Source: a virus. Taken from it: a stretch of DNA of 64,000 bases. Of the stretch, positions 58,170-64,000 are shown in pieces (position 1 is the first letter of the stretch; each line of letters starts with the position of its first letter). Under the pieces are notes generated by a model. It did not search any database and was not told where the DNA came from. It saw only the letters and a list, made by a program, of their open reading frames with translations. Both the position numbers and the translations under genes were made by a program. The stretch spans positions 46,051 through 110,050 of the IMG/VR virus record IMGVR_UViG_3300037297_000249; one strand, 5' to 3'.

Positions 58170-58403
58170 ATGCAATCTTTTGATATTTCAATGTACATGG
58201 AGTTCCACGGGAAACCCCCTTGTGGGGAGGGATCTTGGACGTTTTCGATTCTGACTACAGATGGGGAACGTGTGATGTGTTTCGCGCCATATTCGACATA
58301 TCGCCTTGCGCGATATCATGCTCGTATCTTTTTCAAAGATTATCCGGATGCCACTATTTACGTAATGCCAGATACTTCAGAGTTTGGTTTGCAATTGTCT
58401 TAA
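58170..58403 (+). CDS. Array paralogue 4
   Basis: A 77-residue member: FDISMYMEFHGKPPCGEGSW, MCFAPYSTYRLARYHARIFF and KDYPDATIYVMP, plus ten extra residues that are encoded by the next promoter's DNA. Start chosen by alignment to its neighbour (ATG at 58167 also possible). Confidence 0.68.
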   Translation: MQSFDISMYMEFHGKPPCGEGSWTFSILTTDGERVMCFAPYSTYRLARYHARIFFKDYPDATIYVMPDTSEFGLQLS

Positions 58404-58447
58404 TAATACTTATATTACTATTAGAAGACGATGATAATAATAATCAT
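58388..58447 (+). promoter_or_regulatory. Array promoter 5
   Basis: TTTGCA (58388), 17 bases, TATATT (58411), then ATGAT/ATCAT arms (58431-58447). The -35 lies inside the 3' end of the previous gene. Confidence 0.7.
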
Positions 58448-58466
58448 TGCAACAAAGGGGGATATA

Positions 58467-58670
58467 ATGCAGACTTTTGATATTTCAATGTACATGGAGT
58501 TTCACGGGAAACTTCCTCGAGGGGAGAAGTGCTGGACGTTCGCGATCAGGAATGATGAGGGAAAACGCGAACTGTATTTCGCGCCCTATTCGACATTCTG
58601 TTTTGCGCGAGACTATGCCCGGAATTTCTTCCGCGACTACCCGAATGTCACCATTTATGTAATGCCCTAA
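58467..58670 (+). CDS. Array paralogue 5
   Basis: A 67-residue member: FDISMYMEFHGKLPRGEKCW, LYFAPYSTFCFARDYARNFF and RDYPNVTIYVMP. Close relative of the member at 58170. The AAAGGGGGATATA leader is shared. Confidence 0.68.
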   Translation: MQTFDISMYMEFHGKLPRGEKCWTFAIRNDEGKRELYFAPYSTFCFARDYARNFFRDYPNVTIYVMP

Positions 58671-58686
58671 TATTTCAGGTTTTTGG

Positions 58687-58750
58687 TTTGCACTCCTTTC
58701 AATAATCCCTATATTATTATTATGATATGACGATGATTCGGATAATCATC
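58687..58750 (+). promoter_or_regulatory. Array promoter 6 with seven-base palindrome
   Basis: TTTGCA (58687), 17 bases, TATATT (58710), then GATGATT/AATCATC arms (58732-58750) before the ribosome site. Confidence 0.7.
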
Positions 58751-58770
58751 AGAATCGAAAGGAGATTATT

Positions 58771-58974
58771 ATGATTCAAAAAATCGATGTCGGTGCTTAT
58801 GAAAAAGTTCACGGGAAACTCAGACCACGAAGGGAAATCTGGGGATTCCGTGCCAAAAATCAGGATGGATTCTCGGAAACCTATTTTTGTCCGTTTTCGA
58901 TGGATTATGCTGATGCCGTTGCCCGCGCAAAAAAATATTTTTGCACCGCCTCCGTTATCTATTTAATTCCCTGA
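58771..58974 (+). CDS. Array paralogue 6
   Basis: A 67-residue, more diverged member: IDVGAYEKVHGKLRPRREIW, GFRAKNQDGFSETYFCPFSM, then DAVARAKKYF and VIYLIP. The helix and final strand keep the family plan, but the Cys after HGK is lost. Confidence 0.66.
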   Translation: MIQKIDVGAYEKVHGKLRPRREIWGFRAKNQDGFSETYFCPFSMDYADAVARAKKYFCTASVIYLIP

Positions 58975-58989
58975 TAATTCAAGTTTAGG

Positions 58990-59045
58990 TTTGCAATTCT
59001 CTTAATAATGACCATATTATTATTAGGAGATGATGATAATCGTCA
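58990..59045 (+). promoter_or_regulatory. Array promoter 7
   Basis: TTTGCA (58990), 17-base spacer, CATATT/TATTAT (59013-59020), then an imperfect TGATGATAATCGTCA palindrome (59031-59045). Confidence 0.65.
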
Positions 59046-59062
59046 TGACAAAGGAGAAACCT

Positions 59063-59281
59063 ATGAGACAGAAAATCGATGTTGGTTTACATGAATACGT
59101 CTATGGGAAAGGAAGGAAACTTAGATGTAAGGGATGGTGGGCGTTCCGTGCGGAAACTCGGGAAGGGATTACGGAAACTTATTTGTGCCCCACGTGGACT
59201 TACTTTCGGGACGCCGCCAAACTTGCTAAGGAACATTTTCCTGATTCAGAAATTATCCGTTTGATGCCATTTTATGGTTAG
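59063..59281 (+). CDS. Array paralogue 7
   Basis: A 72-residue member: IDVGLHEYVYGKGRKLRCKG, WWAFRAETREGITETYLCPT, DAAKLAKEHFPDSEIIRLMP. AAAGGAG precedes the ATG. It pairs with the member at 58771 in sequence. Confidence 0.66.
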   Translation: MRQKIDVGLHEYVYGKGRKLRCKGWWAFRAETREGITETYLCPTWTYFRDAAKLAKEHFPDSEIIRLMPFYG

Positions 59282-59395
59282 GTTTGCCGATTGTCCTCAT
59301 GCCCTCTTTTCCAAAAATTTAAAAATCTCCCAAAACGTGTCCACGATAATAATCGTTAATTTTTCTATCTTTATTTCGACAATTCAGGTTTTTGG
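59282..59395 (+). other. Spacer with ACGAT/ATCGT repeat
   Basis: The spacer holds ACGATAATAATCGT and a T/C-rich tract, repeated in related form at about 59780-59830. It is part of the repeated unit between genes rather than coding. Confidence 0.5.
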
Positions 59396-59450
59396 TTTGC
59401 AATCGCCTCAATAATGACCATATTATTATTAGAAGATGATGATAATCATC
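59396..59450 (+). promoter_or_regulatory. Array promoter 8
   Basis: TTTGCA (59396), 17 bases, CATATT (59419), then GATGA-TAA-TCATC (59438-59450). Confidence 0.68.
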
Positions 59451-59468
59451 GCGACAAAGGAGAATACT

Positions 59469-59699
59469 ATGTCAAACGACCCCAAAATCAGTGATTACGA
59501 AAAGATTCACGGGAAATATATGAAACATAGAGGAGGTTGGTGCTTTTTGTCTCGTCATCCGGACGGAACCCGCGATGTCTATTTTTGTTCGAAATACCTG
59601 ACCTATGGGGATGCCCTGAAACGTGCTCGTGCTTATTTTTCCGACCCGGATTATCTTCAGATAATCTCTGACGTTTCGATGTTGCGAGACCCGGAATAA
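59469..59699 (+). CDS. Array paralogue 8 with borrowed C-terminus
   Basis: A 76-residue member: ISDYEKIHGKYMKHRGGWCF, GTRDVYFCSKYLTYGDALKR, ARAYFSD. Its end (VSMLRDPE) differs from the family but matches the end of the next, unrelated gene (VSMLRDPK). The shared DNA continues past the stop. The gene therefore looks like a recombination product. Confidence 0.66.
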   Translation: MSNDPKISDYEKIHGKYMKHRGGWCFLSRHPDGTRDVYFCSKYLTYGDALKRARAYFSDPDYLQIISDVSMLRDPE

Positions 59700-59832
59700 C
59701 CCAATTATCCCCTTTTTGCCCCCTTTCCCCTGATTTCAAAAAAACCCTTCAAAACGTGCCGATGATTTAATTTGCATTCACGACAATAATCGTTAATTTT
59801 CTCTCTTTTTATTTCAACATTTCAGGCTTTGG

Positions 59833-59893
59833 CTTGCAATTGCCTTAATAATGACCATATTATTATTAGACGATGATGATGATGATAATCATC
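59833..59893 (+). promoter_or_regulatory. Array promoter 9
   Basis: CTTGCA (59833), 17 bases, CATATT (59856), a GAT-triplet run, and GATGATAATCATC (59881-59893). Confidence 0.68.
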
Positions 59894-59913
59894 GCAACCG
59901 AAAAGGAGACACT

Positions 59914-60396
59914 ATGACAAACCATGACTTTTTTAGAAATCCGCTCGGAAATGAAATGCCCGCCAAAATCGAAATCGTGATTGAACTCGAAAGGTTGATC
60001 TCGGAACATGCCACCGAATCGAAATTGCGCGGGGATTATCCCCATTTCGTTGACATGATCGAGAATGTTTTTTCTTTCAATTCCGAAGATATCATTGAAA
60101 TCCTGCTCAATACTTCGTACCCCAAAATTGTATACCGAGAGATTCGCAAGATGTTGAAATCATGTCTCATGCGATCGGAATGTGCAGAAGAATGGGATAT
60201 GGATTACACTGTGATCGATCCCGATATGTGTGCCGATATTCTAACGAAGGTTTCGCGGGAAATCATCAATTTCTACCTCGAACCTGTTAGGGGGATATTC
60301 CGATTTTCTGAACGCGAGGAATTGATCGACGAGGTGGACGGAACCATTTGCGATGCCGTGACTACTCTCGTTTCGATGCTGCGAGACCCTAAATAA
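59914..60396 (+). CDS. 160-residue protein A, paired with the gene at 61956
   Basis: Mostly helical, acidic protein (IEIVIELERLISEHATESKL) with DPDMCADILTKVSREIINFY then LEPVRGIFRFSEREELIDEV. The second half aligns with the protein at 61956, which has exactly the same length. It is controlled by the same promoter type as the small genes. Function unknown. Confidence 0.65.
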   Translation: MTNHDFFRNPLGNEMPAKIEIVIELERLISEHATESKLRGDYPHFVDMIENVFSFNSEDIIEILLNTSYPKIVYREIRKMLKSCLMRSECAEEWDMDYTVIDPDMCADILTKVSREIINFYLEPVRGIFRFSEREELIDEVDGTICDAVTTLVSMLRDPK

Positions 60397-60488
60397 CCTC
60401 ACTATCCCCCTTTTTCGCCCCCCTTTCCCTCAATTTCAAAAAAACCCTTCAAAACGCGCCGGGATTGGATGCCCCCCAAAAATTGATC

Positions 60489-60535
60489 GAAATATCTGCT
60501 ATGGATACCACTATTAGGGGGACCCGTGCGTTATG
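60489..60535 (+). repeat. 47-base dispersed repeat, copy 2
   Basis: Matches 57634-57680 with a few substitutions. It too holds a ribosome-site-like GGGGGACCCG and an ATG (60533), but the frame closes soon after. Confidence 0.75.
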
Positions 60536-61670
60536 CCTATAAGACTCGCACATAAAATAAATCAAATTTTGGATTCAATTTTGTAAAATTTCACAAAAAC
60601 TATATTTTCGACTATGGACACCCAAAAACGGGGAGGTGAGGGAAATTAGGGATAATGAATATCTAGGAGGGATAAGAGGGGAGGGAGATAGACCTCGTAT
60701 CGATGTCATAGGGGATGTTCCGGATACCTCGATATTGCCCTCGGATTGTCGTCGGATTGCCCTCGGATTGCCCTTCTATCGCTCCAGTTTGCCACCTGGA
60801 CCACGGGGAGGGGAAACGCAAAAAGCGCGCAAAAACGCGGGCTTGGGAGATACACGGGAATTAACATATGAACTATATATACTAAAGAGAGGATAACAAA
60901 CCTCTATACCCTCCTATATCCCTTTTCTCCCCCGTCTCTACCACCACCTTCCCCCCGTCCCCTCCGGATTCCCTCCCACTCGAGATGCCCTCTAGACGTC
61001 CATTGAGACGCTACCTCGTTCAGTTACCTCATATCCCCTCTCTTACTTCCCTCGTTTTATCACCCATATTCCCGATATACTGTCCAAATCTTGCCAGACT
61101 GTCTCTAGATGCCCCTCTCGATTTTTTGATTCAATTTCGTGTGTACCCAAAACATGCCAAATCAACACCTCCTGTCAGGCGTCACTTCGGTGTCTGAGGG
61201 CGGGTAAGGCCCTGTAATCATTGAGGAATCGGGAGGTCCAGATATTATCTCGATTTCGCTCTTGACATTTGTTCCAGATTTTACCTAATCGGGGATGTCG
61301 ATACATACATTGTCTTACATGTACCGATTCCACTTGGGCTGTAACTCACTGGAAAACTGTCAAGGGCTGATTTATCTGGAAATCTAAGGGAAATGGTGGA
61401 AACCTTAAGGACCTGTTTTGTTGATTCCTTGTATAAGGGGACGGGGGAACCGAGAGGAAACGCTCAAAATGACCCCTTAACTATTCCAGATATTTGGGCT
61501 AAACATGGGGATTGACGTCATTGGGGGGATGTGGGCAATGACGGGGAAGAAATATGCTGATTTTGTGCTCTATGTTGCCTATTTTGACAATACTTGTAGG
61601 CTATTGATATTATTGCCGAATTCCCGAAATACCTTGGTATTGTAATTTATAACAAAGATAGGTGTTGTGA

Positions 61671-61788
61671 AATGAGACACTTTTTCGGAATCTAATGATT
61701 TCGGGGGTTTACGCGATTTGGGTGCCAATTTGCCCTATAGGGGAAACACCCAAAACTTCCCTTCGAAATCGCCTAAAAGTGTCTCATT
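61671..61788 (+). repeat. 118-base hairpin element with 14-base terminal inverted repeats
   Basis: AATGAGACACTTTT (61671-61684) and AAAAGTGTCTCATT (61775-61788) are perfect inverted repeats. Inside, GCGATTT pairs with AAATCGC, GGGTG with CACCC, and CCCTA with TAGGG, making a nearly full-length fold. It may be a structured RNA, a strong terminator, or a MITE-like insertion. Confidence 0.65.
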
Positions 61789-61890
61789 ATTTTCTTGACA
61801 AAATCTGCCTCATTAAATGTCAAGTTGGCATACTTATTGATAAACCCCTATTCCAATGTCATCAAATCCAATGATAATAGGCACTTAGGC

Positions 61891-61919
61891 TTGATTTCCC
61901 TTGTTTGAAACCTTATATT
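61891..61919 (+). promoter_or_regulatory. Promoter of the second 160-residue gene
   Basis: TTGATT, 17 bases, TATATT, then an ATGA...TCAT pair (61925-61940). It resembles the array promoters in spacing and -10 box but has diverged. Confidence 0.6.
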
Positions 61920-61955
61920 CTCACTATGACTAATGAATCATCAAAGGAGATCATT

Positions 61956-62438
61956 ATGAAGACCATCAATATCACGACCGATTCAGATTTGATCGATCTG
62001 GATTCTGTGTTGCTTTCTCGAGACCGGATTGCCGATGAAATCAAAAATGCGATTGTGCATCGTAGAGATCCACTTTTGTCCGAGGGGATTAGGAAGAATT
62101 TCCCTAATTTAATCCGAGGGATGTTTCGTCAAGAACTGATCAATATCACTCGAATCGTCATTTCCCATGGATCCCAGGGATTGCAAATTTCAGAGACCAA
62201 AAAATTGATACTGCGTGCGTTCAGCTCGGATTATGAGACATTCAAACTCCCGATACCCCTAGACGATCCGGAACTTTGCGCTCTTTCACTGTCTATGATC
62301 GTGTGCGATACCCTCAATGCCTATCTCGCCCCAATTAAATCATTTTTTACTTTCGACCAGGTTGACGAATTGCTTGAAATTGTAATCACGGATATTCAAG
62401 ACGCCCTGGACTGTATCGATCTTGATTCGTTGTTCTAA
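61956..62438 (+). CDS. 160-residue protein B, paralogue of the gene at 59914
   Basis: Helical acidic protein; DDPELCALSLSMIVCDTLNA then YLAPIKSFFTFDQVDELLEI aligns with protein A (DPDMCADIL..., YLEPVRGIFRFSEREELIDE). AAAGGAG lies before the ATG at 61956; an ATG at 61926 has no site. The 160-residue length is equal in both. Function unknown. Confidence 0.65.
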   Translation: MKTINITTDSDLIDLDSVLLSRDRIADEIKNAIVHRRDPLLSEGIRKNFPNLIRGMFRQELINITRIVISHGSQGLQISETKKLILRAFSSDYETFKLPIPLDDPELCALSLSMIVCDTLNAYLAPIKSFFTFDQVDELLEIVITDIQDALDCIDLDSLF

Positions 62439-62462
62439 ACCAAAATTCAAAAGAGGATACCC

Positions 62463-62807
62463 ATGACCCGAAATGAGATTTTCCGAAAAATGATTTCTTG
62501 GGCGAAAACGGAAATATCGTCCAAATCATTCCTGACTGTAATTCAAATCACGCAATTTCTGCCTGATGGGTGCATCGCTGATATTATCGAACTGTCTCCC
62601 GATATATTGACGCCAAAAGGACGCTTGCGCGCCCCTGTCCGTCGTGCGATCGATAACATTATCAAAAATCAAAATGATTTTAAGATTCAAGAGATTCTGG
62701 CGAGTGATTTTTCTCCCGATGCAGACCACCCTCTGTACAGATATGATGCCCGCTCCCCTGGACAATTCGGACGCCTTTTTTTCGATTCCCGCGATTTTGC
62801 CGATTGA
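62463..62807 (+). CDS. Hypothetical protein following paralogue B
   Basis: A 114-residue protein (FRKMISWAKTEISSKSFLTV early, ADHPLYRYDARSPGQFGRLF late) 24 bases after protein B, with AAGAGGA upstream. No family recognised; not obviously of the array family. Confidence 0.55.
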   Translation: MTRNEIFRKMISWAKTEISSKSFLTVIQITQFLPDGCIADIIELSPDILTPKGRLRAPVRRAIDNIIKNQNDFKIQEILASDFSPDADHPLYRYDARSPGQFGRLFFDSRDFAD

Positions 62808-63596
62808 CCCCCTAAGCCCCTACCCCCCAATACCTACCCTGACATACCCCTGCCTACAGGGTGAGGCTTTGCCTACCTTGTCCTACATATAGGATGCCCC
62901 TCCGACTCGAGGGGAAAAACGCGCTGAAGAGGGGGATCCCCTAGAGAGACATATAGGGATAGACTATATAGGGGATATATAGAGAGACACTCATTCGACT
63001 ACTCTCTAGACGATTTATTAGTTTATACTTGACATAGGTATTTACTTGACTCGCGTATTTCGACCTATTCCCTACCCCCTCTATTCCACTATTTAATATT
63101 CGGACTATGTGGTTTGTTCTTGACATTCATTACATTACCCCACCCCTGTATTGCCCTGTTCCAAATAAATAGGAGATTCATTTGGTTTATTCTTGACAAT
63201 GGAAATATGTCTTGTCTGATGGGTTTGCCACATTATATCGCACCTATCCTATCTGGGGGGTATGCACTATCAATATTCAATTATGTATTACATTCTTTGG
63301 GGGGATGATACCTGCTAAGGTGCTTTTCGCCCTTTATTTATAGGGGGTATATGACGTGCCTATCCTGCTAAAGGGCCTGCCCCTATTGCTCTAAATGACG
63401 CTACCGGCTAATGCTTGTACCCTCATATCGTCCTTTATTCATAGGGGGTATATGAGATACGTATACCCATCATACTACTATGGATATTGACTCAAAGTCA
63501 GATTGATTGTTTCTATTCAAACATCTTATCGTCCTTTATTCATAGGGGGTATGTGATGATCGTGAATCACTATCGCCCTTTATCCATAGGGGGTAT
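62808..63596 (+). other. Gene-poor region with repeats
   Basis: The first 300 bases are C/T- and AT-rich with TATAGGG words and two AGAGAGACA copies. TTGACA-like boxes occur at 63029 and 63190 without good -10 partners. The frame at 63114-63308 lacks a convincing ribosome site. From 63236 the micropeptide repeats begin. Confidence 0.5.
63411..63455 (+). CDS. Putative micropeptide 1
   Basis: ATG-initiated 14-residue frame MLVPSYRPLFIGGI, ending within the repeat. It matches the micropeptide at 63556 in length and plan. No strong ribosome site is visible upstream, so translation is unproven. Confidence 0.3.
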   Translation: MLVPSYRPLFIGGI

Positions 63597-63600
63597 ATGA
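63556..63600 (+). CDS. Putative micropeptide 2
   Basis: 14-residue frame MIVNHYRPLSIGGI, preceded by AGGGGGTATGTG from the previous repeat; its TGA overlaps the ATG of the next frame (ATGA). Same layout as the 63411 frame. Confidence 0.35.
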   Translation: MIVNHYRPLSIGGI

Positions 63601-63815
63601 AGATTTTTTATGTGCCCCCTACCTCACGTGGGATTATGCCTTGTCAAGACTTTCTGCATGGGCACACAAACATGGAATCTAGAAATCATAGGTCTAGGCC
63701 AATGTTCATAGGGGGCCTAGCTTGGCCTACTGGTCGCTACGGTCATGTCAGGCTCGTATACCCCAATAGAATTAGGGGCTGTGGCGCATTGGCTTTGGTT
63801 AAGTTTAACCTTTAG
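63597..63815 (+). CDS. Small protein downstream of the repeats
   Basis: A 72-residue frame starting at the last repeat's ATG with AGGGGG upstream. It contains RSRPMFIGGLAWPTG, echoing the repeat-encoded RPLFIGG. Basic, with several Gly/Pro. Coding status is uncertain. Confidence 0.35.
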   Translation: MKIFYVPPTSRGIMPCQDFLHGHTNMESRNHRSRPMFIGGLAWPTGRYGHVRLVYPNRIRGCGALALVKFNL

Positions 63816-64000
63816 GTACGGTATTTGGCTGCGGTGGGCCACCCTACAGTTTCGCCGGGAGGGGGTGATGGGAGGCGTGCAGTCTGAGGGAGGGTATGCA
63901 GTCTAAATTGGTTAATTGGTGGTAGAGGTATTGTGGTAGTAGTATGTGGAAGGTTGGAGGTAATTATCTGTAGTTGGGGGGAGAGGTTGTTATTGGGGGG
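63816..64000 (+). other. G-rich end of the window
   Basis: Strongly G/T-rich non-coding sequence with GGTAG and GGGGG words and two GCAGTCT copies (63879, 63898). Similar in texture to 48.7-50.3 kb. No feature supported. Confidence 0.5.

Larger units (their letters stand above)
60397..61904 (+). other. 1.5-kb largely non-coding stretch
   Basis: Apart from the 47-base repeat (60489-60535) and the large hairpin at 61671 it shows no supported gene. Two frames (60636-60896, 60985-61197) lack ribosome sites and look random. 60900-60990 is C/T-rich, reversing the G bias of the left part of the window. Confidence 0.6.
63236..63720 (+). repeat. Tandem direct repeats (27-base unit, four good and two diverged copies)
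   Basis: Copies at 63328-63354, 63429-63455, 63530-63556 and 63574-63600 share TATCGYCCTTTATTCATAGG then GGGTATATGA. Diverged copies lie at 63236 and 63696. Spacings are 101, 101 and 44 bases. In one frame each unit encodes YRPLFIGG and a stop; in another each supplies AGGGGG and a start codon. Confidence 0.8.

Noticed and set aside
60636-61197. Two + strand frames of 86 and 70 residues
   Set aside because: No ribosome sites, biased composition (Pro/Arg/Gly or Ser/Pro/Leu) and no link to neighbours.
63114-63308. 64-residue hydrophobic frame
   Set aside because: No ribosome site, and it runs across a diverged copy of the repeat unit in a frame unrelated to the others.
63328-63600. CRISPR array
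   Set aside because: Units are 27 bases, but spacers are 74, 74 and 17 bases, copies vary, and no Cas genes exist. The repeats instead align with frames and start codons.

Overview
The window is one contiguous stretch of a virulent tailed-phage genome. Every credible gene lies on the + strand. Genes are packed head to tail with ATGA-type overlaps and strong AGGAGG ribosome binding sites, and host-like TTGACA/TATAAT promoters appear at a few breaks. No integrase, excisionase or recognisable lysogeny repressor is present. The host is unknown. A SpoVS homologue and a Thr-Asp repeat lipoprotein of the type common in Myxococcota/Bradymonadales give only weak hints.

Layout. (1) 0-6.2 kb: end of the virion module, with a gpI-like baseplate protein, fibre and decoration-like proteins and an embedded GT25 glycosyltransferase, closed by a strong terminator at 6.24 kb. 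(2) 6.3-7.4 kb: a small membrane/coiled-coil cassette read as holin plus spanin-like genes. (3) 7.4-31 kb: replication and recombination. It holds a GHKL ATPase, an initiator carrying an iteron-type origin inside its own gene, a DnaC-like loader, DnaB, primase, SSB, PolA, a UvsW-like helicase, a RecA variant, an Hjc/RecU-like nuclease, DNA ligase, a ParB-like protein, a Cas4/RecB-like nuclease and a RuvC-like resolvase. Two wall-hydrolase-like genes and a sulfotransferase are interspersed. (4) 30.4-39.5 kb: SpoVS, then a full preQ0 pathway (QueD, QueE, FolE, QueC) and DpdA, the DNA guanine transglycosylase. A HAD protein, a radical SAM enzyme and three glycosyltransferases lie inside the cluster. 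Together they suggest 7-deazaguanine-modified, possibly hypermodified, DNA. (5) 39.7-55.8 kb: accessory genes, including an HslV-like Ntn hydrolase, an Acb2/Tad1-like nucleotide sponge, two tRNA-like elements, a second sulfotransferase, a polynucleotide kinase, a methyltransferase, an exonuclease and two tandem secreted paralogues. A 1.6-kb gene-free G/T-rich stretch sits at 48.7-50.3 kb. (6) 55.8-64 kb: a different landscape. After a structured non-coding region comes an array of eight intact small paralogous genes plus a remnant. Seven of the eight genes have their own or a shared promoter from one repeated promoter-plus-palindrome cassette. Two 160-aa paralogues follow, then a large hairpin element and a tandem repeat zone that appears to encode conserved micropeptides.

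The least explained parts are the small-paralogue array with repeated operator-promoters (56.8-60.4 kb), the micropeptide repeats near 63.3-63.7 kb, the two odd tRNA-like elements and the glycosyltransferases inside the deazaguanine cluster. All functional calls come from motif reading by eye; no database search was run.
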